From Centropus unirufus (lineage: Eukaryota > Chordata > Aves > Cuculiformes > Centropidae): a stretch of 64,000 nt of DNA. How positions within the stretch are numbered: the stretch's first letter is position 1; each line of letters opens with the position of its first letter. The notes under the pieces are model-generated. The model did not search any database. It saw nothing but the letters and a program-made list of their open reading frames with translations, and was not told the origin of the DNA. Shown piece after piece: positions 1 through 14,000 of this stretch. The stretch lies in assembly GCA_013397695.1 (NCBI GenBank), contig VYZI01000086.1:1268600-1332599 (forward strand). The letters are read 5' to 3'. The translations under genes and the position numbers were made by a program.

Positions 1-3000
1 CTGGCAGCATTCAAGGCACAGCTTGAAGAATAGGGTTTAACTTGCCTAACTTGTCTTGGATCGTACAACAGGCTGAAAATACTGCAACATTTTGACAGTC
101 ACTTAGCTTCTCCCTCTGTAAATTAGCCAAAATTGGTAGGGGTAACATATTCTCATGAAGAACTTATCCAATGACAATTTTGCCTATGAAAGGACTTGAA
201 TCCTTTTGCAATAAAAGGTCACCTGACAAATATTTTCTTGTGTAATGTTCATACACTTATGATATTTAAAGGATAATTCCTCTTCACCAACAGAGATATG
301 AAGAGTTTACTATAACATCACTCAAGCAGTGAGACAGTATTTCATTTCCTCTATTTTCTGATGATGAATGAGGAACAGAAAATACCTAAAATGCATGTTT
401 CGCAAAAACTGAGTTATCAACAGCTTGGCCACTCAATCTAATCTGTGAAAATTATATCAGAAAGCAGGACATACAGACTCAAAATAGTACATCTGCATGG
501 TTTTTTGAATAATTTCTGAGGGAGCTTTCCATTGCCTCAAGTTCCAGGTGGTGCCAATAACAAGAACCACAGAGCAATACAAAAGAACGTCCTTCACTGT
601 GTGCACTGCAAGGCACTGGCCTTGGTCCATAAGCCTCGAAGTAACCAGCTAGGGATTATGGATTGCTCCTCCTGCTTGACAGAGCAAAGATTATTTAAGT
701 ACCCATAGTACTTGCATGTGAAACAGTCAGAAATGAATGATCTTTCTTCAGGTGTTAAAAGGCTTGACTCAAATTTGTTCCACCAACTAACCTGTGCCAC
801 CTCAATTCAGAATGCTCAGCTCCATTTTCTTTCTTTGGTACCCAAATGGGAAATGACAACGAAATTAGCATAAGAACAGAACTCTAAAGATTCTGCCCGC
901 TATTCCTATTCTTAAGTTCAAGAGCAACAATATGCTTGCGTATACATTAACGGTCAAAGCATATGCTCACTGCTATATTTGAGAAGTCCACAGAAGTAGA
1001 ATAACTTGCAATAATCCGTATCCTCTCCATAAAACAGTCTTGTGACCACTGGAACAAACAGTGAACAGGATCCTTCTGTTAAAGGAAGAACCCAACTTCC
1101 TTTCATCTTAATTAAAAGAAAACAAAAAGATTAAGTATCAACCTATATTAAACATCACTAGGATAAAGAATTTCACTGATATGACAGGGTACTTCAAAAT
1201 GTAAAAAGACACACACATAGGTCAGCTGAATTAAAGGGAGTACTGACTCATTCCACAGATTCTTTAGACCACTTTTCCTGTTTGCACAACAAAATCAAAA
1301 CCATGTCTTAACATGACAACACATGACTCCCAGGTTGAATGCAGCATTGTCCAGACTCTGAGAATAAGGTGCAGCACACTTAGTTGCAGAAATGTACCTC
1401 CCACGCCTTCCTTGAAGGAGGAAGCAAACAGTAGTTGGACCCCCACCTCCCGTCCCTTACAAAGCTTTCCTTGTTCAACCACCTGTTCGGTGTGCCTCAA
1501 GCTACACAACTTTTTTTTTTTTTTTTCCCCAGAATACTGCAGTAGGCAGAGGAAAAGATGAAATTGAGGCAGGAAAGGGATAAATGACTTCGACATAAAG
1601 AGTCAAATTTGCAAACTTGTGAGCTCTTTATGCAGGTTGTGTATGCATTGCAAGAATATTAAGAGCCAGCTCAGGTCTGGTAGAATTTATTAGTTTAAAT
1701 GCATAATATACAAAACAGCTATGTTGCTTCAGGGCATGATGACACAGTGTAGTCTCTCCCAGTCAATATCTGAATTAATAAACCATGATGGACTTGAGCT
1801 AGGTCCACGTAAGGTCACTTGAAAGTCACAGTGACCCCAATTCTTCAGGATTTATTCACCCAACCAAACGCAAGATGTGGACATGCTAATAAATGCTCCC
1901 AGAAATGGAATGCCAAGGAAACATGGCGGATACCCTCCCAAAGGATTAGTTCTAGAGGGGTGCTAAGACAGAGCTCACAATTCCAGGCTGATACAATTAT
2001 ACTGTACACGTTCAGCACATTCACATGCTTTCTAACACATCCCACTGTACCTGTATTATTGCATTTTTTTCTTTTTAGCTACAGTACTTCAGTCTCCATT
2101 TACCATAGACAATTAAGATTTGACTGCTTAAATCATCCTGCTGCATAAATCTTCATCCATGAAAATCTAATTAGGGAAATAAAATGGCCTCAGAGCACAC
2201 AGAAATTCATACAGTTTATATATATCCTATTTTTTCCACATAGTACAGTCAGGCTGGAAAGCTTGTTTGTACTTTCTAATGAAGAGGAATGTTAAAACAC
2301 AATAAACTGCATCATAACATTCTTGAGCTGAAAAAAACAACCCTCTCAACACATTTATTTAAACCTTTGAACCTTTACCATTGAACCTGAACCGAAAGCT
2401 TTGAACTTTTCAGCATTCTTGAGATGTTCTTTTTTAAACTAGATCATCTTTCATCTTTTGTTTTCCAAATGCCAGAGAAAATCATGAAAGTGGAACCCTT
2501 TTAAATCTTTTGTTACCACAAGCAATATTATTCAAGCGATGCCTGTGCCATCTTAAGAGCAATCACAGACACAGAAGTGCAATGTGTTGCCAACAATGAA
2601 TGTTGAAAGCAGATTACATATCTGACACAAATATTTTTAAGAGTTTTTGCAAAAATACACGCATCAAGAGTCTAAGTAGTTAATATGACAAATTAAACCT
2701 TCAGGATAGTTGCAACATCGCATGGATTTTAATGAAAACATTGAGTGAACTTTAACCTACTGCACATAAGCGTAAATGTAAAAGCTGCACAAATGTAACA
2801 ACCATTTCTCCTACAGATTTTTTTTTTTTTTCGTTTGGCTGTCTTTTAACTGAAAATTAATCTTCAGGTTCCCAAAATAGTGATACAAATCATGTGAGAA
2901 AAATTATGTAAAACCAGTTTCCTGCTGGAAATGAAATCTGGTTCATTGCCTCTAGTTTGGAAAAGAATTTTAATATAAAATCCCCTATTTTTATATATAG

Positions 3001-6000
3001 CGTAACTAATGACACAAAACACTGGTAAGAAAATTTACTAAAAATGCAATTTTCTAATTTTAAAGTAAAAAAACAATTCTTCTGCTTCTTTTATACACAT
3101 AGCCCTCATTACTATAACACATTTTCAGTATTATCACCTAACACTAAGTTGCACGACCCGCAGCAATAACTAATCTTTGAGTTGGACTTTAACCACTCTG
3201 AAGGGTTAAAATCTGTTAAGAAGTGGACTTGGGCACTGAAATGAAGTATCAACACAGTATCAGATGAAAGGGGGGGAGGGGGAATCACTTTCCATAATTT
3301 TCAATATCTAAGGAGTCACCAGCTACAGCAGAATGCAAAAGGGACCTGCCCAGACAGCAGGCTTAAGAAAGAAAGGCAGGCCTAGTACAGAGGTTGTTTT
3401 GTTTTTACAAGCTCTTTCCCAATCTGTGAATCTCATAATTTTTCTCTCAGGGACACTTCATATGGATAAAATAAATTCCATTGCTGTAACAACCAAAGGA
3501 AACCATTTGAGCTCAGGACACTCTTCTGGGTTAGCCTTTGGGCAAAAGCTCACAAACCCAATGAAAAAGGACAATTTATATAATAAAGGAACATCATATG
3601 TTACACAAACAAAACCTCTCCTGTTTTAACATGTTGTTACAATCGTTGCCATAATATCAAAATGGAACATGTAAATCTTCCAATGGCCTCAAGCAAGTCC
3701 AAATAACAAACAGGGAACGCATCCTCATCTAGATCATGCTAGAAGATGTGAAAGGGAAATTGCCCAGCTGTTGCCCCCATCCATGCTGCCAGGATTCATG
3801 CCCTATAATTATAGCGAAAGAAACATTTTTGTGCCCTTTTGAGCCTAAACAGATTCAATTTCAGAGAAGTGGGAGGGTGGAAAGAAAAGAGCGTAAGTGA
3901 ATGTATATGCAGCCTTCACTGCTCAAACTTATGAATAGTCCTTGTTTTTATTTGTTTTGTCTTTTGTTTTCTTTTTTTTTTTCCCCCCAATCAGATTTGA
4001 GAGCCCAAGAACCCATAATAACCATTTATTGGAAGTGGAATCTCCTCAACCTGCAGGACCACCTCTGTCAAAGATGGACACCAAAGGACAGCACATCATT
4101 TGCTTAAAATGTGAATGGAGCATCGACTGGCTGTTAAAAATACTGTTCGGAGACATTATTCAAGGCAACCAACATATTTACTGCCTTAGAGTGTATTTTT
4201 CCAATTGGAAAGTTGTCCACTTTGACAGTGTTACAGTAGACTTTTACTGCAGCCATTATTCCTCTCAACTCTGTGTGTGGGAATGGGTATTTCTATAGAT
4301 ATATCACTGCAAAAAGTACTGGGCCACCCTTAAGAGCCTGGTCCTGTTATTACTAGAAAGTGTCCTCTGCAAGTCTGTGATGTAAAAAATAACTCCTCTT
4401 TTGCATTCTCAAAAAACTGTACTTCTGCAGCAAAAGCTAACATCCTGTTTTAGGTGGAATTCATCTCTGGAAGCATACTTGAGGAAACACTTTATCTTTA
4501 AAGAACAGCATGAGAAGAATCAACTGTAGGGAACTTTGCCCTCCTTATGTCACTTAACAGAAGTGACAGCAACCAAGATTGCCATTTACATGAACAAGTA
4601 ATAAGACAAATCACATTGCAAAAAAAATATTAAGTGCTGCCTTGCTGCAGTCCTTTAAACCTCTAAACTCTGTCAGGAACTCTTCAGTAAGTTCAACCTT
4701 TTGTATATGCAAACATCTAAGGAACACCAATTAACCTCCTACTAACATACGGCAAGAATTGCTGCTAGGCAGAACATCACCCAACCATGAAAGAAACGAA
4801 ATTCCTTAAGCTCTCAGACCCACACAACTGCAGTGGAAAGTTCAAGCTGTAAGAAAACTAAACCAGAATTTATTCCACTTGGTGAAGTAAGGAAGCCTTA
4901 CCTCCTCATAAGAAAGGTCCTCATTAACAGCAGGAAGGACAAGACAAAACTATGCACAAGTGCCACTCAGCATCTACAAAACCTAAGTGTGGCCAATGTG
5001 GAGTAATATGCCACTAAGAGATTCTACCCTAACACGTACGGAAGGATAGTGCCCTCAGCTCTACCAGTTTCTATTTCTTTACAAGGAAACTTAGAATTAG
5101 AGCACTTGTATTTACTTCTTTTTTGGGCTGCTGGATCATGAAAAGAGCCAACAAATCAAGGAAATAAAGCATGCACAGGACCTGAGGGTCCTAACCCTCT
5201 TACTCGGAAGAGTGATCACAGTTTTAGAAAAACAAAGAGTAGCAGAATCCTTTTCACCTGACAGGACATTCTTCAGAGAAGCCCCTTCTCTTGGGCAAAT
5301 CCAGCAATCAGGTCAAAGGAGGCACAATGGGAGAACAAACGGGAGATGAAAAATGGGGAACAAGGAGAAAGCCTGGTACACCAGATAATTTCTGGAACAG
5401 AACATACACCTTCAGATCCTTAACTGATACATAGCTGCTGACCAGTCCTACCAGATGGACATAGCAGAGGCAAGGACAGCAGCTTTGATAAGATTTGAGG
5501 TTTTATCCTCTCACACCTTTGTTAATGTTACCTTGTGCGTGCACTTTCTCCAGCTAGTCCGCTTGTTATTTAAGGCAAAAAGAAAAACCCAATGATGCCT
5601 ATGAACTGTTTCTTGGAAAGAACTGAGGTAGCAACGACAGTGACTTACCAGACACGCTCCTACAGTTACAAGTCCAACCCTAGCTTGCATTTATGTGTTA
5701 AACAGTCACTGGTAACTCTGGGAGCAAGTGAATATCTCTTCTGTTTCCTAAACATCCCACACTGGTTTACCACCTCAGATTCTAGACTAACACAACATGC
5801 AGAAATATTTTCCCCTAATGACAATATCAAAATTCCCAGCTGAATAAATTCAAATCCTGCTCGCTTACACTTTCCCCTTAACAAGTTAATGTTTCTTTCA
5901 CCCTACAAAGTGTCAAAATAATGTATATTTACAAAAGAAAGCAAGCCAATCGACAAGAAAGCAGTGCCTAGGAAACGTAGGGTGCAAGTCCTTTGTTCAC

Positions 6001-7852
6001 TTTTCTTCCCAACTTGAGTTAAAATAAATCAGTCCAAAGGTCAATAAAGTACCAAAGTCAATGCAAAATAAAGGAACAAGACTGGACGGTAAGGAACCCG
6101 GCCTTAAGAGGACTTGCCCTCCACCTTCAACAGCCAGGAGCTGTTAAATCAGCTGAGCCAGCTTTATGAGGGGGAAAGGGAGGAAATGCAAAGCAGTGAG
6201 ACTCACCCCCACGCTGCACAGACAGTAAGGGGCACCTAATAAGCCCAGATGTTAGCATCCTACATTTCCAGGGCATACTAGATCCTTCACCCTCAAGTGG
6301 ATAAACTGAGAGAAATAGAAGAGACAGTAGGTGCCCCTATCATTCTGCAGCACACGAATAATAGAGGTTCTCTCCAACATCAGAGATGAAATGCTTCTTT
6401 CCAAACATTAACCAACCTCACCTGTCCAGCCCTACACTGGAAACACAAGCTCCAGTTTAGCACAGTTTTTCAAAGAAAACTACAAGGACAGAAAAGAATA
6501 TAGCTATGATAACTTCCACAGACCTGAAAAGACTGATAGGTAATGCCAGTGTTTCATAATAAACATTTACGTAGTGGAAACTTGGATTAAAAAATTTATT
6601 TGATTTAGCAAAGGAAAAAAATAATCTACCTTATTCCAGTAAAGCAGCACTTCATAAGGCATTTATACTATTTATGATGCTATAAACTCAAGTGCTGGTG
6701 AGAACATTGCCTGCAACTGTTAATTGTCACTAGATCACAGGCAATGTTAAAAATGACAAATATTAAGGAATATACAGTAACTACTTCTGTCATAGCAGAT
6801 CAAATAATATATTTTTTAACCTGACTGTATTTAGTTAGTCCTCTGAGAAGCCAGAGGACATGAAGAAGCTTGGGTTTTATATTGCTGACTCTGCTATTAA
6901 CTTCCTGTAGAACTTGGAATATATCATTAAAGGAATTTGTCACTTCTGTGAAGTATTAAAAATGAATCCTCATTTAAGTGCATTAAGAAACATTAAGGCA
7001 TTATGAAATAATTAAACATTACTTTTTTTAGCACCAGTATCATTTACAATTGGGCTTTTCCTTCTACAACTTCAAAAAAGAATTTGACCACTAAACAGAT
7101 AGAACAATCCCACTCCCCAATCAGGAAATACTCCATAAATCTTGCTCATGTGATCTTCAATATCAATGTCCAAGATAAATGTCTGTCATAGATATTAAGT
7201 AAACCAACTATATATCACAGCATAGGTATTTGCATTGCCAATTTGCTTACTGTCACTGTGTATAGTTGTTGGTTGGATTCATATCAGGAAATCAAGAGCA
7301 TACAATACATCCAGCCTGAGCAGCTATCCAGGTGTCCCTGACAAGTGCCTTCATTAAACTAAACGACTTGTAGCTGAAAAACTGAGTGTTCAAACTGCAG
7401 TTTCAGAGTGTTCAGACAGCAGTTAACTGCAGAGCTGTTAAAAACAGGTCTCCTTCCTAAAGCTTTTAGCGCTTAAAAAAACCCCCAAATTGCTAGACTA
7501 CTACAAACCTAAGAAAATACAAATATCTTGCAGTGCTTAGAATATATAATACTCTAATCTTTCTATATTCTAAGTAGTTAAGTGATCAAAGTGTTTTAAA
7601 ACCATACATCTTCCATTCCATTGCTCTGCAGCACGGAGAATGACAGCTGTCTCAGTCAAATTCTTAAAGTGACTGGTCATACATGTAACAGTTTTAAAAT
7701 ATAATTGGGAGGAAATTCAATACGGTATTAAGGGTAAAATTGAATTCATACAACATATGTTCATTCCAGTTGGGTTTTTTTAAGTGGATTTTTACCTTAA
7801 CTGTATACACAATCACTGTTTGTACCTAACTTCTTCCAGTCTATTAAAGTAA
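1..7852. other. Unique-looking intronic sequence, no gene recognised
   Basis: AT-rich DNA with only short chance reading frames. It includes homopolymer tracts at 1511-1530, 2818-2831 and 3972-3988 and a G-rich run at 3270-3282. The 118-codon frame at 3942-4298 begins in a T-rich tract and shows no recognisable domain. I see no transposon. Confidence 0.6.
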
Positions 7853-9180
7853 TTACCGGAAAATGACTGTTGCTCTTCTCCAGACATGCTCTAGAACCTC
7901 AATGTCTTTCTTGTAGCAAGGGGCCCAAAACTGAACACAGCATTCAAGGTGTGGCCTCACCAGGGCTGCGTACAGGGGGATGATAACTTCCCTAGTCCTG
8001 CTGTTTACACTATTTTTGAGATGGGCCAGGCTGCTGTTGGCTGCCTTTGTCACCTGGGCATGCTGCTGGCTCACATTCACTCGGCTGTTGACCAACACCC
8101 TCAGGTCCTTTTCTGCCAGGCAGCTTTCCAGCCATTTGTCACCGAGCCTGTGGCGCTGCACAGAGGAGTTGTGACTGAAGTGCAGGACCTGGAACTTGGC
8201 CTTGTTGAACTTATAGTTTCCTTGGGTTCATTGATCCAGCCTGTCCAGGTCTCTCTGCTGAGCCTTCCAACCCTCGAGGAGATTAACACTCCCACCCAAT
8301 TTAGTGTAACCTGTGAGTTTACTGAGGGAACATTCAATCCCCTAGTCCAAATAATTGATAAAGATATTAAACAAGACTTGGCCCAACACTGAGCCCTGGG
8401 GAACACTGCTTGCGACTGGATTTAGCTTAATTCACCACAACTCTCTGGGCTCAACCATCCAGCCAATTTTTTTTTTTTTAACCCAGCGAAGAGTACGCCT
8501 GTTTAAGCCATGAACTGCCAGCTTCTCTAGGAGAGTACTGTGGCTGATGGTGTGAAGGGGTTTACTAAAGTCCAAATAGAGAATATCCACAGGCTTTCCC
8601 TTATCCACTAGGTGGGTCACCTGGTCATAGATGATCCAGTTGGTCAAGCAAGACCTGCCTTTCATGAACCCATGCTGGCTGGGCCTGATCCCCTGGTTGT
8701 CTTGTAAGTGCCTGGTGAGCACACTCAAAATGAACCACTTCATAATGTTCACCAGTTCTGAGGTCAGGCTGATAGACCTGTAGTTCCCCAATCCTCCTTC
8801 TGGCTCTTCTTGTAGATGAAAATCACATTGGCAAGTCTCCAGCCATCTGGGACCTTCCCTGCTAATCAGAACTGCTGACAAATGATGGCAAACCGACTAT
8901 TAAAGACTGAGGCAAAGAAGGCATTTAGTACCATTGAACATTTTCCTTATCCTTGGTGGCAATGTTCCCCTTCTCACATCCAGTAAAAGATGGAGTCTCC
9001 TTGGCTCTGTCTTTGTTGTTCGTGCATTTGTAAAGGTATTTTTGTTATCTCTTACAACAGTGGCCAGATTGAATTCTAGCTGGGCTTTTGACTCTCTAAT
9101 TTTCTCCCTGCATGACCTAATCCCTGAACTCAGGAATGGTTGCCTGCCCCTTCTTCCAAAAGGGGCCCTTATTCCAAAAG
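7853..9180 (-). mobile_element. CR1 LINE fragment: endonuclease-RT linker and reverse transcriptase
   Basis: Read on the minus strand the piece runs from a linker (SKAQLEFNLA) through the RT. Visible RT blocks are YRSISLTSE, QHGFMKGRSCLTN, ILYLDFSK (the first catalytic Asp block), VPQGSVLG, and the C-terminal RTREVIIPLYAALVRPHLE and CVQFWAP. Several stops and shifts break it, and the usual FADDTKL block is degraded (KFTGYTKL). A 13-T run at 8467-8479 lies inside. The 3' UTR and the terminal ATTCTATG-type repeat are absent at the 7853 end. That is unusual, because CR1 copies normally keep the 3' end and lose the 5' end. The left edge is fairly sharp; the right edge is approximate (it may reach about 9240). 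It is in the CASK sense orientation and is inactive. Confidence 0.92.
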
Positions 9181-10297
9181 CAATAAACGCTTTTTCACTG
9201 AGTCCCAGCAGAAGTTCCTTTCCCTGTTCTGCCATTTCCATTTTCCCCCATAATGACATACTGTGGATCTCTCTCAGCTTCTATATGCTTCATGTATTAG
9301 TCATAAATATTGGCTGATGCAGAAGTTAGAATGAATGTTTCTCTGAGGATCAAGTTCGTCATTCTAACACAGGAGGCAGCTCTAGAAGGGTTATTTTGCA
9401 CAGGGATCATTATTTATCACATCACAGTGACATATATATTTCACATTCACAAAGCAACAAACCCCAGCATTTAAGAGTCAAAGAAAGTTCTCTTTGGATC
9501 AATGAATTAACAGAAATTGCAGCTCAGCTGCAATTAATCTTGGGTTCTGTTGACTGCAAAACCCAGAACAGAATACATGCTCACATCCAAACAGAAAATA
9601 TTTGAAAATACAGCTGATGCTTATTATCTTCCCTATGTTTTTAATCAGTCTGAATTACGGCAAGCACAGTTGGAAGCCTTTTTTCTGGACTACTGGCAAG
9701 AACCATGATTCGTTAGAGAAGTACAAACTGTGTTCAAAGACAGAAGGTGTTTTGGAAAGCGCTTTATTCTTCAGAAGTTGGACATAGCTCACGCATTTCG
9801 TGAGATTAAAGGCAACAATGTTTAAGAAAGAAGACTTGAGAGTGTTCTCAAAGTAAACCTTTTCAAAAGCCAATTTCCACATTTCTTTACATAAATTTAA
9901 TTATGACTGCTTTGCAAAGAGGGTGAAGTAACACACCTTTGTCATTTGGCTTACTGTACTGGTTAAAGTTCTTGGCATTGCTTACTACTTTAGGAACACC
10001 AAAGCAGGAATTACCCTTGCTCCCCCATCCAAACAAAATTTCTTTTTCAAACAAATCTACTTTTCTCAAACAGTTTGTTTTCTTAAGGAAGAAGCAGCTA
10101 TAATTAAATGAGCTTTAGAAAAGGAAAAATGTTGCTACCTTATGTGATAAAACCTCAACTGTACAGCCACAAAGGAGTAGAGAGAGATAGTGGTGAGTGG
10201 GGCAGAGGGGAGACCAAATGATAACCTGCCCAGCTGCTCTCAGATCTATCCCAGGAGAGACATCCACCCATCAAAGAACTTACACAGCTGCCTTTGT
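9181..10297. other. Unique-looking intronic sequence between two CR1 loci
   Basis: I recognise no gene or repeat beyond possible decayed CR1 edge sequence up to about 9240. Short open frames here are unremarkable. Confidence 0.5.
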
Positions 10298-10970
10298 AGA
10301 ATCACAGAATGGCTGCGGTTGGAAAGGACCTCTGGAGGTGATCTTGTCCAACACCCTGCTCAAGCAAGGCGACCTAGTTCTAGTTGCCCAGGACCATGTC
10401 CTGGTAGCTTCTGAATATCTCAAAAGACGGAAGCCCTATTTATAGAATCCTGGAATCATAGAATGCTTTGGGTTGGAAAGGACCTAAAAGATCATCTAGT
10501 TCCACTCCACGTGCCATGGGCAGGGGACACCTCTCACTGGACCAGGTTGATCAAAGCCCCATCCAACCTGGTCCTGTGACCTCTCTGGCCTACCTGTACC
10601 TGCTGCACTACCCTCCCAGAGGACAAGATTTTCATTATGTTCAACCTGAACCTTCCAAGAAATAGTTTCTGGCCATTACTCTTGGTTGTAATAGCAGTCA
10701 CTGTTAAAACCAGCTTGGTTCTGCTGTTTTCCTAATTCTTCAAATAGTTGTAGACCACTGTTACACATCACTCTCTCAGACTCCTCTTCGCTGGATTATA
10801 CATACCCAGCTCACTCAAAATGTTTTTGCCCATCATGTGCTCTAGGCTCCTCACTATCTCGACAGTCCTTTACCAGGAATTACCCAGTTCTTTAATGCCC
10901 TGCAAATTGTGAAGCCTCAAACCGGTCACAATAGCTCAGATGTGAGCCAAATAATGTCACACAGAAGGAA
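10298..10970 (-). mobile_element. CR1 LINE 3' portion, interrupted by a second CR1
   Basis: The plus strand starts with AGAATCACAGAATGG and GGTTGGAAAGGACCTCTGGA, the reverse complement of a CR1 3' terminus. The element continues to about 10436 (CTGAATATCTC..., normally followed by GAGACTCCACAACC), where another CR1 3' end intervenes. CR1 3'-region sequence resumes near 10578 (CCTCTCTGGCCTACCTGT) and continues, strongly diverged, through a region resembling CTCCTCTTCTCCAGGCTGAACA to about 10970. The host copy is highly decayed beyond 10680, so the right edge is approximate. Confidence 0.8.
10437..10577 (-). mobile_element. Short 5'-truncated CR1 3' end nested in an older CR1
   Basis: The plus strand reads TAGAATCCTGGAATCATAGAATG then GGGTTGGAAAGGACCTAAAA, a full CR1 3' terminus on the minus strand. 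It runs through CATGGGCAGGGGACACCTC and ends near CCATCCAACCTGGTCCTG. It is only about 140 bp and looks less diverged than its flanks. Host CR1 sequence appears on both sides, which supports insertion into the host rather than tandem placement. I could not see a clear target-site duplication. Confidence 0.72.
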
Positions 10971-13274
10971 GTTACTTCCCTTGATCTATGGAATACAGTA
11001 CAACACAGAACTGACAACTACCAGAAATTCCAGGTAAGTTGGTGTTTCCAAATCAAAGGCAGAGTCACTCACCCTTTCTTTATATCCAGTCTAGATATGG
11101 TATAGTGTCATAAAATTTGATGGCAAATAGACTTGTAATGTTTTTACTCAAAGATTTCAGCTCAGCACCGCCACTACGGTTTTTCTTAAACCCTTGAAAA
11201 AAAACAAACAAACCAGGGAGGTGCAGAATCTTACACACAGATACATTCTCAAAAACTAACTTGTGATTCACCACAGCCTTCCAATATCAAAAGGTTAAGA
11301 TACTCTGGTGTGTATCTTTACTGAGAATTAAAGAGTCTTTCAAATAAATGGCACTTGCAAAGTGATTTAAAATAATGCAAGTCTAAAAAAAAAAAAAACC
11401 AGCAACAAACAAACCAACAAGGCTAAACTATAATTTAAGAAAATAAACAGAAGAAGAGTAAAGTCTCAACTGTAAGAAAATCACTCACAACCTTAAAATC
11501 TGTCAGGGAAAAGATCTGTGGCCCTTTCGTAGAAAAAAAAACCAAACTGATGCCAGCTTTCACATTTTTTCCTCAATGAAATAATTTTCAAATTCTTGTC
11601 CTAAGATGGAAGATTCATAGCAATAGTAGTTTTGATTCAATTATCTTGACCCTCTCAATGCTAGAAGCAGTCCAACAACTACAACTTCTTCCCTGCTTAC
11701 ATTATTGCCCTTTGTCATAGCCAAAACATATAGAGTATCTTCACAGCACAATTCCAGTAGAACCAGCTGGGGATCTAAACGGAGCCTGAATCTTTCCTTA
11801 TCAGCTCATCTGTTCAGCTTCACAGCATCTTGCATACCTGCAGATCTGTACAGATGCATGCATCAGCCTAGTAAATAAAGTCTAGCCTACTACAAGGTTG
11901 TGGAAGCAACGGTAATAACTTTTTTTCTTGAGGACATTTCTACCAAAATGAATTACAGACAACTGAAACTAATATGTGATGAACTTAATCTCGAAAAACA
12001 ACTTCACAAAGCCATGCCCTGTAAGCACAGGGCACTGCCCTTTAGATTGCTTTAAGAAATACTCAGCATGTTACAAGAGAGCAATCTGACATTAAGAAAA
12101 GGCAGACACATAATATATAGTAGTTTTTACTAAGCACATTTCTCTTCCTGAGAAATAGTGTTTGCACTTGTACATATTTGACATTGGAAAAGCCAACAAA
12201 ACCCAAGACATTCAAATCACACAGAGAAAATAGAAGTGCAAGGGCTGTCAAGAGAACAGCAGAAGAAATGGACAACAAAATGTAACTAAGATGTGACCTG
12301 TAACCCATGCAGAAATAAGGAAAATGGTTTTTATACTCTCTAAACTAAAATCTCTGAGTAAGACAACCAAGAGTTGTATTTGAAAATAAGTTTATTAAAG
12401 AGTTCTGTTGTTAGACCTTAATGAGTAAACTATCTTCTGAGAGCATCAAGTACTCTGCCACACGACCCCTCTAAATTGAACTGTAAAAAATAGTCTCTAT
12501 ATATCTAAAACTATTCAACCCTCACATTTGCCTATAAGTATTATGAATTTTTTTGATCTCTGTGGTTTGGAAGTGTAGTGAATTGTAGCAGAATCTGTCA
12601 TCATGTAAGATAGCCAGCATTAATCCAGTAGATCATGCAGGCACTTGAACAGTGAAAAGGTGTCAATACACTTCATTAATATGGTTGAATTACAACACTG
12701 CAGAGATTGATGACACATGGTATGCAAGACATGAATACTAATACTTAAATCCAATAGAATTTAGCCTAAATTAGATTTGTTAGCTGTCAGGCATCGTTAC
12801 ATAACATTAATTTTTTTCCAATTACCAAACCACTCTAGAGAAGCACACGGACAGGAATCATTCGAGATGTCTGTGTCTGCATAATCCATGTGTATCGAGA
12901 AGACTTATGGAAAGTATGCTCTACTAGATAAAATTTTGCCTTGCAAGCTAGTGACTTCTCTACCACATATCACAAATGCTCATTATAGTACCAACTGATA
13001 AACAGAGATTAATCTAGATAAGCAAAAGTTTTTCAAATCTTGATTGCTTTCGCTACTGTGATGAAGCAGACACCTCTTTTTATGAATTTTTTAGACTATT
13101 AAAAGGTATCCATGCTCAATGCCCTCTCAACATTAAAGGAATTGAAACATTGTATCAAACCCAAGTTTAAATTGACTCTTTTTAAAGCATAGTACTGTTA
13201 ACCATAAATTTTCTCCCTAAACAGCGTTAAAATTACATTGACTTGCAGATGACAGGCAGACTGCTGCTACTAAC
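10971..13274. other. Unique-looking intronic sequence
   Basis: AT-rich with a 14-A run at 11385-11398 followed by A/C-rich sequence. I see no gene, RNA or transposon. Confidence 0.5.
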
Positions 13275-13805
13275 ATCAGAGAATTGTGTAGGCTGAAAAG
13301 AACCTCAGCAGGTCACTGAGTCCAAACTCTTGTTCAAAGCAGGTCGAAGTAGATTACACAACTGGGCCTTGCGTAGTCTAGTCCTGAGAATCTGTGAGGA
13401 TGTTCTCCAGTCTCTCTGTGCAACCTGTAGCAGTGTTACCAGTCACCAGGTGATATTTTTGTTCCCTCCTCCACATGGGCCTTGTCTTTTCACTGTGTCC
13501 TTCTATGAAGAGTCTGGCTCCATCTGCTCTGTACCTTTCTATCAAGTGGTTGAAGGCAGCACTAAATGTCACCTTAGCCTCTCTTCTTACGGTTGGACAA
13601 ACCCAGCTCTCTCAGTCCTCCTGTGTTGGACTCATGCCAGTACAACCTTCTTTTTCTTGGACTGGGGAAACCAAGCCTACATACACTGCTCCAGATGTGG
13701 TCTCGCAAGAGAGGAATAGAGAGAATAATCACTTCCTTTGACTTCCAGACTACAGTTGTGCAACAGCCTGCCATGCAGTTGGCTGCCTTTGCCACACTGC
13801 TAACA
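13275..13805 (-). mobile_element. Old CR1 LINE 3' fragment next to CASK exon 2
   Basis: The plus strand shows a degenerate reverse-complement CR1 3' end (GAGAATTGTGTAGGCTGAAA, then AGGTCACTGAGTCC). Then comes the region complementary to the C-terminal RT: CAAACCCAGCTCTCTCAGTC, CCAGATGTGGTCTC, and GTTGGCTGCCTTTGCCACAC. It is strongly diverged. It sits in intron 2 in the same orientation as CASK, with its near edge only about 205 bp downstream of the exon 2 donor. Boundaries are approximate. Confidence 0.78.
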
Positions 13806-14000
13806 AATATGAAGGTGAAGTTCTTACCCAAAAACAGATCTCATCCCACGTGAATACTTACGTGAAGGCACTCAAGAACAGATATGATTTCTATTTTAAT
13901 CATAAGTGTGGAGCAACCAGAAAGGATCTTACGAAGCAAGGAAACACGGAAAAGGTTGACAAATCTAAAGACCTGTCAGCTCAGAATCTGCTTAATTGTA

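Noticed and set aside
3942..4298. Plus-strand 118-codon frame
   Set aside because: It starts in a T-rich homopolymer tract, has no known domain, and no splice or promoter context supports it.
7949..8392. Plus-strand 147-codon frame
   Set aside because: It is the antisense shadow of the CR1 reverse transcriptase on the minus strand.
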